Positions 18,446 through 26,974 of a DNA stretch of 64,000 bases are shown in pieces; positions within the stretch are counted from its first letter, which is position 1, and every line of letters begins with the position of its first letter. The stretch is from Alphaproteobacteria bacterium (GTDB lineage: Bacteria > Pseudomonadota > Alphaproteobacteria > Caulobacterales > Maricaulaceae). Below the pieces are notes generated by a model. That model made no database searches and had not been told where the DNA came from. It saw only the letters and a list, made by a program, of their open reading frames with translations. The stretch lies in NCBI GenBank assembly GCA_024278855.1, contig JAJRSJ010000001.1:41139-105138 (forward strand). Direction: 5' to 3'. A program made the translations under genes and the position numbers.

Positions 18446-19257
18446 GGTTTGGCTTTCTTGTTGGCTTTCTGGTTTGCTTGCTTGTTTTTGGTTTTATTGT
18501 CAGCAGGTCCTATGATCTCGCTCCCCATATCTCTATCACATTTTTGCGACGCCTGGTTCAATATATTTTCCAGTTTTTGCCGCACCCTCTCAATATCGGC
18601 ATCATCAGCCTGTTTATCAACCCATATTGGCCCGGCAAAGATGATTTTGCCGCGCCCAAATGGCAACGGCAACATAAACCTATCCCAGGAATTGAACAGT
18701 TTGTTGTTGGAGGCGGACAAGGCATAGGCAACAACGGGCGCTCCAGACAGTTTAGCCAGCTTTAACGGCCCGGCACCCATGCGCATTCTAGGTCCGCGCG
18801 GCCCGTCCGGGGTCATGACGACGCAATCTCCTGCATTGATGACCTCAATCATTTCGCGCAAAGCCCCCGCTCCGCGCTTGTTTTTGTGGTTTAGTTTGGC
18901 CCGTCTGGAGCCACGTACCGTTTTAACGCCTAGAAATTCTGCCGTATAAGCGACCAGATTGCCGTCCCTTGATTTGGAAATGAGCATATGGGGTTTTTGC
19001 ACCATTTTTGACCAGCCTGCCGGCGCGAGCATAAATCTTGAATGCCATACACACGCCACAAAACCATCACCGCTATCTCGCAAGGACTTGGCAATTTCCA
19101 AGCCTTCAAATTGCCAACGGGTTGTACGCCTGACCAGGCGCATATAAGTCGCCAGCAGCAAAGCCAGAAACAACTGGACAAATTTAAGACCCATGAACCG
19201 TTTGAACAATGAGGAACTCCCTGCTATGGCGTTTATTCGGCACACCATAATGGCCAT
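18442..19257 (-). CDS. DUF374 lysophospholipid acyltransferase-like protein
   Basis: A 271-residue protein of the DUF374/LPLAT-like family. A hydrophobic segment (FVQLFLALLLATYMRLV) anchors it. VACVWHSRFMLAP, SKSRDGNLVAYTAEFLG and VVMTPDGPRGPRMRMGAGPLKLA are family landmarks (PDGPRGP in particular). The C-terminus is a lysine/asparagine-rich tail (NKTKNKQANQKANKKAKP). The family is almost always next to waaA in Alphaproteobacteria and is assumed to act in lipid A or phospholipid acylation, though activity is not firmly established. It is the first gene of the DUF374-waaA-lpxK-lpxL run and is divergent from the phosphatase gene across 25 bp. Confidence 0.88.
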   Translation of the reverse strand: MAIMVCRINAIAGSSSLFKRFMGLKFVQLFLALLLATYMRLVRRTTRWQFEGLEIAKSLRDSGDGFVACVWHSRFMLAPAGWSKMVQKPHMLISKSRDGNLVAYTAEFLGVKTVRGSRRAKLNHKNKRGAGALREMIEVINAGDCVVMTPDGPRGPRMRMGAGPLKLAKLSGAPVVAYALSASNNKLFNSWDRFMLPLPFGRGKIIFAGPIWVDKQADDADIERVRQKLENILNQASQKCDRDMGSEIIGPADNKTKNKQANQKANKKAKP

Positions 19258-19282
19258 AAGCCTATAAGTTACAAGAGTTTCT

Positions 19283-19957
19283 ATGTCACTTGATTTGAAT
19301 ACAGATACAGGGCGAAAACAAGCCTATAAGGATTTAACATGGGGCGATCACGGGTTTTTACGCCTGTGGTTTAATAACCAGCACCATATTGGCCCCAAAG
19401 GGCATAATGATGCAATGTACAGGGCTAACCAGCCCTCGCCCAAACGCATTGCGGAATTGGCCAAGGACGGGATTAAAACCATATTGAACTTGCGCGGTGA
19501 CAGCCCCAAAGGGTTTTATCTTTTGGAAAAACAGGCCTGCGAGCAACACGGCATCACCTTGGTGGATTTTCGCATGTATTCCCGCGATACGCCTGCGAAA
19601 GACAGTATCCACGGTCTCAAAGCCCTTTTTGAAACACTTGAGTATCCCGCTTTGATGCACTGTAAATCCGGAGCCGACCGCACCGGCATTACCGGCGTAT
19701 TATACAAACATTTTCATCTCGGCGAACCCATAGAACAAGCGGTCGAGCAACTCAGCATCAAATACCTACACATGAAAGCCGGCAAAACCGGCATGCTCGA
19801 TTTTTTCTTTGACGAATATATCGAATATGCAAAGACGGGCGAAAAAAGCTTCATAGACTGGGTAGACCAAATCTACGACCCGACCGATGTAAAGGCGAGG
19901 TTCATGTCCGGCTGGATTGGTAATATAATGAGTGAAAAAATATTGCGGCGGGAATAA
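19283..19957 (+). CDS. Tyrosine/dual-specificity protein phosphatase-like protein
   Basis: A 224-residue cytoplasmic protein with the phosphatase P-loop HCKSGADRTG (HCx5R) at about residues 131-140 and an upstream NLRGDSPKGF segment in which an aspartate may act as general acid. The substrate could be a protein or a small phosphoester. Its position in the envelope-gene cluster (divergent from DUF374-waaA) suggests a link with lipopolysaccharide or surface sugar metabolism, and similar HCxxGxDR proteins are found near these genes in other Alphaproteobacteria. The role here is inference only. Confidence 0.82.
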   Translation: MSLDLNTDTGRKQAYKDLTWGDHGFLRLWFNNQHHIGPKGHNDAMYRANQPSPKRIAELAKDGIKTILNLRGDSPKGFYLLEKQACEQHGITLVDFRMYSRDTPAKDSIHGLKALFETLEYPALMHCKSGADRTGITGVLYKHFHLGEPIEQAVEQLSIKYLHMKAGKTGMLDFFFDEYIEYAKTGEKSFIDWVDQIYDPTDVKARFMSGWIGNIMSEKILRRE

Positions 19958-19977
19958 AGGTATATAAAATCAGGCCA

Positions 19978-20259
19978 TTACCGCCAGTCCTCACGCTCAT
20001 GGCGGACACGGACAATGATAGTTTTGTTTCGCTTGAATGTGTACAAAATCACATAGGGTTTAAAGGGGCAAATACGAACGGGCGGGGATAACGCCCATCT
20101 TTCACGGTATAGTTTTGGACTTTGCGCCAGAATTTCAAATTGCTCTTTAAGTCGGTCGCGAAATTGGTTTGACCGCTCTACACCATAATTTTCATCGCCG
20201 TATTGCGCAATTCTGATCAAATCGGCCTGCGCCGCTTTTGATATACGGTATTCTGTCAT
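19978..20259 (-). CDS. parE: ParE/RelE-family toxin
   Basis: A 93-residue toxin starting with MTEYRISKAAQADLIRIAQYG at the ATG at 20259. A longer reading from 20295 is unlikely because the ATG overlaps the antitoxin stop (ATGA). The fold landmarks are the N-terminal strand plus helix pair, SNQFRDRLKEQFEILAQSPKL, then YVILYTFKRNKTIIVRVRHERED. ParE-type toxins inhibit DNA gyrase; RelE-type cleave mRNA. The C-terminal VRVRHEREDW ending is common in the ParE group. Confidence 0.92.
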   Translation of the reverse strand: MTEYRISKAAQADLIRIAQYGDENYGVERSNQFRDRLKEQFEILAQSPKLYRERWALSPPVRICPFKPYVILYTFKRNKTIIVRVRHEREDWR

Positions 20260-20507
20260 AGTTTTGCAGTAACCTCTGCCCTTGCCTGTTGCCATATCTC
20301 GTCAACGGACAACTCGCTTATGCCGCTCTCCAGCCCCTCAGTGACCAGCCTTTGCATATTGGCAATTTTCCCAGCCCGCTCCTGGTCTTTGCGCAGCAGA
20401 TCGCGGACAAATTCGCTGTCATTGGTATAGTCGCCGCTTGCAATGCGGGACTTTATCCATGCATTTTGTTCGTCGGTGACCGTGATAGTTTTGCGTGTCG
20501 TGCTCAT
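20256..20507 (-). CDS. parD: ParD-family antitoxin
   Basis: An 83-residue antitoxin from the ATG at 20507, with GGAGG six bases upstream. The N-terminal ribbon-helix-helix part (TRKTITVTDEQNAWIKSRIASG, split) precedes DYTNDSEFVRDLLRKDQER, and the C-terminal tail (SGISELSVDEIWQQARAEV) would wrap the toxin. It overlaps parE by 4 nt. Repeated GTATCATACTATT units immediately upstream are probable binding sites for autoregulation. Confidence 0.92.
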   Translation of the reverse strand: MSTTRKTITVTDEQNAWIKSRIASGDYTNDSEFVRDLLRKDQERAGKIANMQRLVTEGLESGISELSVDEIWQQARAEVTAKL

Positions 20508-20520
20508 AGGAGCCTCCAAA

Positions 20521-20573
20521 TGTGTATCATACTATTAATGTGTATCATACTATTGATGTAGTATATCATACAT
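20521..20573. promoter_or_regulatory. Probable ParD operator (direct and inverted repeats)
   Basis: Upstream of parD the unit TGTATCATACTATT occurs twice at an 18-bp spacing (about 20522 and 20540), followed by GTAGTATATCATACA, which contains the same half-site in inverted orientation. This is the expected layout for an RHH antitoxin operator overlapping the parDE promoter. It also lies directly against the 3' end of the ABC exporter gene. Confidence 0.6.
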
Positions 20574-22390
20574 TAAGAAAACTGCAATGCCCTTAACTTG
20601 GCGTATAGACCGTTCTTCTTCATCAAACTTGCATGATTTCCGGTTTCGACGATTTGGCCTTTGTCGAGGACGAAAATACGGTCAGCATTTTTAACCGTTG
20701 ACAAGCGGTGGGCGATTACGAATACGGTGCGCCCCTTTGTTAGTATGTCCAGGGCGGATTGTACTTTGGCTTCGCTCTCGGCGTCCAAAGCGGATGTGGC
20801 CTCATCAAGCAGCAATATAGGTGCGCCGCGCAACATAGCGCGGGCCAGTACTATACGCTGTTTTTGGCCGCCGGATAATTTACCGCCGGCTTCACCGACA
20901 CGGGATTGATACCCGTCTGGCAAATCCATAATAAAGCCGTGGGCGGCGGCGGCTTTTGCTGCGGTCTCTATGTCTTTCGCGCTTGTATCCATATTGGAAT
21001 CTAGGCGGCCAAAGCCGATATTGGCGGCAACCGTATCGTCGAACAGGATAATGTCCTGTGAAACCAAAGCCATAGAATTACGCAGGGAATTTAAACTGAC
21101 GTTTTTGATATTATGCCCGTCAAGACTGATTGCGCCCCCACCTACATCATAAAGCCGGGCAATAAGATTTATGATCGTCGATTTTCCGCCGCCAGACGGG
21201 CCTACCAAAGCGATGGTTTCCCCCGGTTTAACCACAAAGCTAACATCATTAATCGCCTGCGTCCCGTCTTCATAGGCAAAGCTGACATGATCAAACTTCA
21301 CAGACCCTTTGGGGGCATCAAGTTGAACGGCGTTGCTGGCTTCCTGAATGGTCGGTTTTTCATCAATAACTTCAAAGATACGGTACAGAGCCGCGAGGCC
21401 CTCTTGAATCACACTGTTCAGGGTGCCAAGGGCGCGAATACGCGGCGAAAGCGCCAGTAACAAAGTCAACAGCCCGGCAATATCACCCGGTGTAGTGTGT
21501 CCGCCAACGACCCGGTAAACACCGAGCGCAAATACACCCGCAATGGCCACCCCGCCCAGCACTTCCAAAATAGGATCAACTCTGGATTTATTGGTGACCA
21601 GTTTTAAATTCAGCCGCACTCTGTCATCAAAAGACTTGCCAAGGCGCTGGTCTTCATAACCCTCAAGCCCGTAAGTCCGCACCATGCGTGCCCCGGTAAA
21701 GCTTTCGCCCAACTGAGACGTAATGATCCCGACCTGTTCCTGCACATCTTTGGAATTGCCCCGCAATTTTTTTGAAATACTGATAATCGGCCATGTGGCA
21801 ATGGGATAAACAATGAGAACCAACAAGGACATTTGCCAATCGAGCATCAACATGACGACGATGCAAAAAACCACAGTCAGAATATCACGCACCAAATTTG
21901 TCATGCTCCGTAGCAGCGCATTTGTTAAAATGGTGACATCATTGGTAAAGCGCGAAATCAGCGTCCCTGTGGGCTCGCGGCCAAAGCGGGCATAGTCGGC
22001 TTTATGTATACTGCCAAACATGGATTTTTGTAAGTTGCCAATGACATTCAAAGCGACGGAATTGGCCAGCACGGACTGAATGAACATGGAAATCCCGGAT
22101 ATAATCGTGACGCCAACGATTACTGGCACCACTAAAATCGCAAAGCGTTTGGCTTGCTCTCCAGCGGCGCTCGCTAGCCCTGCGCCGCCCAACTCGTTGG
22201 CCACATCGATAATATATTTGATCAAAAAACCGTAAGCCGCCGTGGTGGCGGCCAGAATAATCATAAAAAAGAACGCTAGATATAAGCGGCTCCTTAGGGG
22301 ATATACATACTCCCGCCACAACCGCCCGATCAGGCGTTTGTCTTCGCCTTTTAGCTTGAGAAGATTGGTGTTTTTGCTTTGAGGGGCCAC
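20573..22390 (-). CDS. MsbA-like ABC exporter (fused permease and ATPase)
   Basis: About 605 residues: six membrane segments in residues 35-330, then an ATPase domain with Walker A GPSGGGKST (about 398-406), Q-loop VSQDIILFDD, signature LSGGQ (506-510) and Walker B ILLLDEATSALD. This is the half-transporter architecture of MsbA, which flips lipid A-core to the periplasmic leaflet. The location between the CysQ gene and the waaA-lpxK block supports lipid A export, although a peptide or drug exporter cannot be excluded. Start: GTG at 22390 (AGG eight bases upstream) or TTG at 22393. It lies within 10 nt of the preceding CysQ-DUF4170 gene. Confidence 0.9.
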   Translation of the reverse strand: MAPQSKNTNLLKLKGEDKRLIGRLWREYVYPLRSRLYLAFFFMIILAATTAAYGFLIKYIIDVANELGGAGLASAAGEQAKRFAILVVPVIVGVTIISGISMFIQSVLANSVALNVIGNLQKSMFGSIHKADYARFGREPTGTLISRFTNDVTILTNALLRSMTNLVRDILTVVFCIVVMLMLDWQMSLLVLIVYPIATWPIISISKKLRGNSKDVQEQVGIITSQLGESFTGARMVRTYGLEGYEDQRLGKSFDDRVRLNLKLVTNKSRVDPILEVLGGVAIAGVFALGVYRVVGGHTTPGDIAGLLTLLLALSPRIRALGTLNSVIQEGLAALYRIFEVIDEKPTIQEASNAVQLDAPKGSVKFDHVSFAYEDGTQAINDVSFVVKPGETIALVGPSGGGKSTIINLIARLYDVGGGAISLDGHNIKNVSLNSLRNSMALVSQDIILFDDTVAANIGFGRLDSNMDTSAKDIETAAKAAAAHGFIMDLPDGYQSRVGEAGGKLSGGQKQRIVLARAMLRGAPILLLDEATSALDAESEAKVQSALDILTKGRTVFVIAHRLSTVKNADRIFVLDKGQIVETGNHASLMKKNGLYAKLRALQFS

Positions 22391-22399
22391 CAATACCGC

Positions 22400-23473
22400 C
22401 TAGCCAATAACCCCGTCATTATCCGGGTCAATTAAGTGGTGTGCATGCAAAATGAAAAACCGCATATGGGCATTGTCCACCGTGCGCTGGGCCGCGTCTT
22501 TCCAGGCATTTTTGGCTGAACCGTAATTAGGGTACGCACCGACATATTCCACTTTGGACAAGTCTTTAAATTCTGTCTTCATAGGGTCAATAAGCTCACC
22601 GCCAATAACAATGTGCAGGAGTTGCGGTTGCTGATCCGGGGTTTTTTTCTCGTCTGTACGGTCTGACATTCTTGTCTCCAATTTCTTTGGGTTGGACGGT
22701 GTGCCCGCCGTTTTCACCTGTTCTAGTAACAAAAAATACAGGCGCGGGCTAGCACAAATAACGCCGTTTTCTTTTACATCGTCCTTGGCGTAATGAAAAG
22801 CTTTGCCGTCAAGATCACTAATCATCGCGCCTGCTTCGCGGGCAATAATATCGGCGGCGGCCAAATCCCAGTCGGATTTCGGGGTAAACACCACACTTGC
22901 ATCACGCAGACCGGCCGCGACCATAACAATCCTGTAGGCGACGGAATTACGGACAGAGACCCGCATATCTGGCCAGCCAAGCCGTTTAAATTTGCGCGGA
23001 TAGCCAATCATGGAACATCCGGCAATACTATGTTGGTCATTTGGTTTTATGGGCCGTGTGTTCAAACGCGCACCGCCGCCCGCCCTGGCTTCAAACATTT
23101 CGTCTAAAATCGGATTATAGACTACGCCCACCACAGCAACACCATTTTCAATCACCGCCAAACATATGGTAAAATGCGGCTTTGCGTCCATAAAGGCGCG
23201 GGTTCCGTCTATAGGGTCTATGACAAAACTACGCTTGGCCCCAAGGCGAGAGGCATCATCTTTGGTTTCTTCCGAGAGCCAACCATAGTTCGGGCGTGCG
23301 GCTTGTAATGTTGTTTGCAAATATTCATTGACCGCAATATCAGCTTCGGTCACGGGATTATTTTCAGATTTATCCCAGACTTTGGCATCACCGCGTTCAT
23401 AATATTCCCGCGCAATCTTGCCCGCCGTGCGGGCCGTGTCTATCAGTAATGCTAGGTCTTTATTGTTAGGCAC
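22400..23473 (-). CDS. CysQ-like inositol monophosphatase fused to DUF4170
   Basis: A single open frame of about 357 codons that joins two proteins usually encoded separately. Residues 1 to about 262 are an inositol monophosphatase/CysQ domain: NNPVTEADIAVN, the metal-binding IDPIDGTRAF, and DWDLAAADIIAREAG. Residues about 268-357 are a DUF4170 domain (LLHIVIGGELIDP, FKDLSKVEYVGAYPNYGSA, TVDNAHMRFFILHAHHLIDP). At 22669, at the domain border, an ATG with GGAG six bases upstream could start DUF4170 on its own. CysQ hydrolyses 3'-phosphoadenosine-5'-phosphate; DUF4170 has no known function. The start is uncertain (GTG 23473 or TTG 23479); both overlap the pmbA stop. Confidence 0.85.
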   Translation of the reverse strand: MPNNKDLALLIDTARTAGKIAREYYERGDAKVWDKSENNPVTEADIAVNEYLQTTLQAARPNYGWLSEETKDDASRLGAKRSFVIDPIDGTRAFMDAKPHFTICLAVIENGVAVVGVVYNPILDEMFEARAGGGARLNTRPIKPNDQHSIAGCSMIGYPRKFKRLGWPDMRVSVRNSVAYRIVMVAAGLRDASVVFTPKSDWDLAAADIIAREAGAMISDLDGKAFHYAKDDVKENGVICASPRLYFLLLEQVKTAGTPSNPKKLETRMSDRTDEKKTPDQQPQLLHIVIGGELIDPMKTEFKDLSKVEYVGAYPNYGSAKNAWKDAAQRTVDNAHMRFFILHAHHLIDPDNDGVIG

Positions 23474-24830
23474 CCGCAATAACCATATTGTCTATGAGCA
23501 TGGTTGGGCTGTTTACAGCTTCGTCGAATTGCAAATCATCTGCGACGATCAGGGTTTTAAACATGTCCAACAAATTTCCGGCAATGGTCACTTCGCTGAC
23601 CGGGCCGCCGCGCTGACCGCCTTCAACCGTAAACCCGGCAATGCCAACACTATAATCACCCGTATTTGGATTGAGGGACGGGCCAAACATTTCAGTGATT
23701 AGCAACCCCTTGCCAATATCTTGCATCAGAGCTTTTGGGCTTTTCTTACCCGCCGTAATCCATGCGTTGGAGCTTGAGACGCCGGGCGGGGACGACATGC
23801 CTCTATGGGCATGGCCTGTGGTGGTCAGGCCAAGTTGATTGGCCGTGGCCGTATTTAAAATCCAGGATTTAAGCACGCCGTTTTCCACCAAATTCAAAGG
23901 GGAACCTGCCACACCCTCGCCGTCGAAGGGATGGGAACCGAGCCTGCGCTTTAGAGAGGGGTCGTCCGTTATAGTGATGTCTTTGTGAAAAACCGGCTCG
24001 CCCATGCGGTCTTTGAGAAATGAAACGCCGCGCGCAATAGCCGGGCCGGAAATAGCGCTTATAAATGATGCCAACACACCGCCTGCCAGGCGCCGCTCAA
24101 ACAAAACCGGCATATTGGCCCCGGACATTTTGCTGGCCCCCAGCCGGGCAATCGCCCGTTCGCCAGCGCTTTTACCTATGGTTTCGGGGCAAGGCAAGTC
24201 GGCGAGCCACCGGGTGGTTTTGTAGTCATAGTCCCGCTCCATACTTGTGCCGTTATTGGCAAATGCCGCCACAGACAGGCCGTGACTGGAGGAGCGCCAG
24301 CCATTGTTAAATCCGTCAGACGTGGCGAGCCAAGAGGCCCCCTTGGTCATATAGGCGTTAGCGCCCTCGGCCTGGTTGACGCCTTTAACGCCAAGCGCGG
24401 CCGCTTCGCGTGATTGCGCCCGTCCGAGCAAGGCATCCGCGTTCATTTCCACCGGGTCAAAAACTTCCAAGTCAAGAGTTTTGCGGGCCAATTTATCCGG
24501 GTCAGCCAAACCGCAATAAGGGTCTTTTGGCGCCAATTTGGCCATGGCCACGGCCCGCTCGGCCAGTTTGTCCAAGGAGCTATTTGACAGATCAGAGCTA
24601 GACACGCAAGCTTGTCTCTTGCCGACAAAAACCCGCAGTCCAATATCGCGGCCTTCCGAATTATCAATGTCCTCAAGTGCGCCGCCGCGAACCCCTATGG
24701 AGAGCGAGCGACCAAGTGCACCCACGGCTTCGGCCTTGTGCGCACCGTGGTGCTTGGCCAAACGCAACAGGTTTTCCACTGTAGGCTTTAAATCATCAGG
24801 GTTTAAGTCGGATTTGGGTGATTGTGTCAT
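23466..24830 (-). CDS. pmbA: PmbA/TldE metalloprotease subunit
   Basis: A 454-residue member of the PmbA/TldD family. TldE (PmbA) pairs with TldD, which carries the HExxxH protease site; this protein lacks that motif, consistent with the PmbA/TldE partner. Family landmarks are the N-terminal AEAVGALGRSLSIGVRGGALEDIDNSEGRD (split), DGFNNGWRSSSHGLSVAAFA, RRLGSHPFDGEGVAGSPLNLVENG (split), and the closing GNTGDYSVG-like NPNTGDYSVGIAGF. It matures peptides such as microcins in enterics and works with TldD in general. Its stop overlaps the CysQ start, making it the first gene of the envelope operon. Confidence 0.92.
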   Translation of the reverse strand: MTQSPKSDLNPDDLKPTVENLLRLAKHHGAHKAEAVGALGRSLSIGVRGGALEDIDNSEGRDIGLRVFVGKRQACVSSSDLSNSSLDKLAERAVAMAKLAPKDPYCGLADPDKLARKTLDLEVFDPVEMNADALLGRAQSREAAALGVKGVNQAEGANAYMTKGASWLATSDGFNNGWRSSSHGLSVAAFANNGTSMERDYDYKTTRWLADLPCPETIGKSAGERAIARLGASKMSGANMPVLFERRLAGGVLASFISAISGPAIARGVSFLKDRMGEPVFHKDITITDDPSLKRRLGSHPFDGEGVAGSPLNLVENGVLKSWILNTATANQLGLTTTGHAHRGMSSPPGVSSSNAWITAGKKSPKALMQDIGKGLLITEMFGPSLNPNTGDYSVGIAGFTVEGGQRGGPVSEVTIAGNLLDMFKTLIVADDLQFDEAVNSPTMLIDNMVIAGA

Positions 24831-24882
24831 GAAGCTGCTTTAAACAAACACGCTTACTAAAACATTGGGGCGCGGGCAAGGC

Positions 24883-25275
24883 CTATGTGAACACCTTATA
24901 CAATAAAAACACTGCCATTACCAATAAGGATCCCCAAGATAAAATCATGCCCGCGAGCCGGCCAAAACTAATGCCAGAGGAGGAGCCCAGCCCGACCGCA
25001 TGTAGGATCCGCCCCAAGGTAAATGCGCCGCCGACCCCGTGCAGCCAATAAGGATGTGCGCTCAAAGACGCCATGAGCAATAGCCCGACAATGGCCAAGG
25101 GCGCATATTCCGTGAAATTTCCCTGCACGCGCACGGCTCTCTGTAAAGCTTCATTGCCGCCGTCGCCTATACCGATGCTGTGTTTTTTGCGCGTAGCGCC
25201 AACCCGGTAGCTTAAGACAACCAGTATAATAATATTGATGGCCCCATAAAGCGCGACAATTTCAAACAATGTCAT
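24883..25275 (-). CDS. MAPEG-family membrane protein
   Basis: A 130-residue integral membrane protein with four hydrophobic segments (IVALYGAINIIILVVLSY, APLAIVGLLLMASL, GRILHAVGL region, and LAGMILSWGSLLVMAVFLLY). The HSIGIGDGGNEALQRAVRVQGNFTEYAPLA segment (read across) with the RxQ-N-E-P pattern is the MAPEG signature, here of the YecN-like bacterial group. The family includes glutathione transferases and peroxidases, and no substrate can be named. It stands 52 bp upstream of pmbA on the same strand, possibly the start of that transcription unit. Confidence 0.88.
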   Translation of the reverse strand: MTLFEIVALYGAINIIILVVLSYRVGATRKKHSIGIGDGGNEALQRAVRVQGNFTEYAPLAIVGLLLMASLSAHPYWLHGVGGAFTLGRILHAVGLGSSSGISFGRLAGMILSWGSLLVMAVFLLYKVFT

Positions 25276-25339
25276 GATTTCCCCTTTTAATGTTCCCGTG
25301 CAGTCTTAGGGCATTGAGGCACAAGGGTCGAGGATTTTA

Positions 25340-25383
25340 TATTATAAACAAAACAAGGCCTGAGGTTTGCACCCCAGGCCTTG
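25340..25383 (-). terminator. Probable intrinsic terminator, minus strand
   Basis: CAAGGCCTG (25354-25362) and CAGGCCTTG (25375-25383) form a 9-bp perfect stem. On the minus strand it is followed by TTGTTTTGTTTATAAT, a T-rich tract. It lies 50 nt after the small membrane ORF at 25434-25535 and would end that transcript. Confidence 0.65.
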
Positions 25384-25433
25384 TGATTGCCCCAACAGGC
25401 CATCCCGTATTTACACAAAAACAAGTGATGGGC

Positions 25434-25535
25434 TTACATAAATATAAGCGACGGGACGAGCAACAGCATCAATGGGATTATCAATTTCCACAAAGATACG
25501 ATATCAGTGTCATAGCTTTCCATTTTAAACTTCAT
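25434..25535 (-). CDS. Putative 33-residue single-pass membrane microprotein
   Basis: The ORF begins MKFKMESYDTDIVSLWKLI and ends in PSLIFM, with an uninterrupted hydrophobic core (LWKLIIPLMLLLVPSLIFM). GGGG is seven to eleven bases upstream of the ATG at 25535, and a well-formed terminator follows 50 nt after the stop. This pattern (ribosome-binding site, short acidic N-terminus, one transmembrane helix, own terminator) argues that it is a real small gene in an otherwise unexplained 430-bp spacer. I do not recognise it as a known oxidase small subunit. The function is unknown. Confidence 0.45.
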   Translation of the reverse strand: MKFKMESYDTDIVSLWKLIIPLMLLLVPSLIFM

Positions 25536-25710
25536 TTTTTTGCCCCGTTAAACGTATTTTCTCTATCTTCGTATTTTCATAGGCGACTAAAAGCCCGCAC
25601 CAAAGAATAAAGATTGAATTGGGGGTATTCGCAAATTAACCTTGTTTGTTTTTAGAGGTATAGTTAATTCGGCGCGGGTTCACCGTGATGTTTATCACGG
25701 TATTGATCAA

Positions 25711-26397
25711 TTATAGTTTTGAAAACTCAAATTCAATGGCACTCCAAATGCGCCCATTGATAGTCTCTTGCAAAGCGCGCAGTGCTTGTTCATTGCCCGC
25801 ACTCATTCCGTTGAGAATGTTCAGCCCGTGGGCAATACTGCGGATGTATAATGTAAGTTCTTGAACTTTGTCTTCACATGTCTGTGGTTGGAGCAAATGC
25901 AACAATTTCGAGACAACTTGCCAATATTTATTATAGCTATTTGATATGCCAATGCCTGTATTTGCGTGGCTGATGACATAACCATATGTTTGCATGTAAA
26001 ACGGGTAGCGGGTCAGGGAATCTGTGATAATCAATGCCAGAATATCCTGTAAAGCCCTTTTGGGGTCATTTTCAGACTCGTGTAGTATTTCGGTCAGGCG
26101 GGTCGCGAATACGCCCAAAACTTCATTATACATGTCTTCAAGCAGATCAGCCTTGGTCTTGTAATAATAGGTGATATTGCCCTTGGTCATGCCCGTTTTT
26201 TCGCCGATTTTTGCAAATGACATGCCCTTATGGCCATAATCGAAAAACACCAGATAACAGGCTTCCAGTATTCTGGCTTTTGTCTTGGCCCCTTTGGTGG
26301 TTTTTACCAGGCAGGTTGGTCGGCTCTCCTGCAATTTTTTCAAATACAGGATGATATCCTGGAAGCCCTGGCTGTTCGATAATTGCAGTGTCGACAT
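25711..26397 (-). CDS. TetR-family transcriptional regulator with N-terminal extension
   Basis: A 228-residue protein with the TetR helix-turn-helix at about residues 40-85 (ILEACYLVFFDYGHKGMSFAKIGEKTGMTKGNITYYYKTKADLL read in parts), shifted by an extension of about 35 residues ahead of it (MSTLQLSNSQGFQDIILYLK) that most family members lack. The C-terminal ligand domain is not diagnostic. An internal start would remove the extension, but no clearly better ribosome-binding site was found. The spacer of 151 bp to the divergent hypothetical gene at 26549 could hold its operator. Confidence 0.85.
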   Translation of the reverse strand: MSTLQLSNSQGFQDIILYLKKLQESRPTCLVKTTKGAKTKARILEACYLVFFDYGHKGMSFAKIGEKTGMTKGNITYYYKTKADLLEDMYNEVLGVFATRLTEILHESENDPKRALQDILALIITDSLTRYPFYMQTYGYVISHANTGIGISNSYNKYWQVVSKLLHLLQPQTCEDKVQELTLYIRSIAHGLNILNGMSAGNEQALRALQETINGRIWSAIEFEFSKL

Positions 26398-26548
26398 ATG
26401 GTTACCAATTTTTAATGCTTAAGCGTGTATAGGACGCTTGACCTAAAATACTAAGGCTTGTAAGTCCAAATTTTATTGGACGTTCGTACTAATATAATCT
26501 ATTAGCACATTACCGCAAAATTGCAAAATACTTATTAGGAGACTTGAA

Positions 26549-26941
26549 GTGACAAAGACTGCGCCGCAAATGCCGTCACAAATCGGAACCATATCCGCCC
26601 TGTATTCACGTTGGGTAGAGCTTAGCCAAACCCTCAGCACTGATAGTGCAAAATCAGTACAAAACGATAACCAGATGCATAAGCTTGAGGCCAAAATCGA
26701 CCGCCACATTGACGAACAGATCAAGATTGTGGCTTATTTATGCGAAATCCCGGCCAAAACGGCCAGCGAAGCACTGATGAAGCTATCCATCTGGCGGCGC
26801 AGTCACGGCGACACCAAGCCCCAAGAAGATTTTGCCAGCCGCAGCGAATACATAGCCTATTGCGCCTACCGGGATTTACTGTCCATAACCGACAATTGGA
26901 ACATAGCAACAGACAGCGACAAAGCGGCTTTGGCGGGGTAG
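26549..26941 (+). CDS. Hypothetical protein (130 aa), divergent from TetR gene
   Basis: I do not recognise this protein. It is soluble, mostly helical, with a coiled-coil-like stretch (NQMHKLEAKIDRHIDEQIK) in the middle and a C-terminal FASRSEYIAYCAYRDLLSI. There is no signal peptide. The start is a GTG at 26549, supported by TTAGGAG seven bases upstream; there is no ATG near the 5' end. It is divergent from the TetR regulator gene across 151 bp and may be its target (inference). It is convergent with ubiD. Confidence 0.65.
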   Translation: MTKTAPQMPSQIGTISALYSRWVELSQTLSTDSAKSVQNDNQMHKLEAKIDRHIDEQIKIVAYLCEIPAKTASEALMKLSIWRRSHGDTKPQEDFASRSEYIAYCAYRDLLSITDNWNIATDSDKAALAG

Positions 26942-26974
26942 ATACAGATGGAAACAGCGTAAAACCGCATAACT

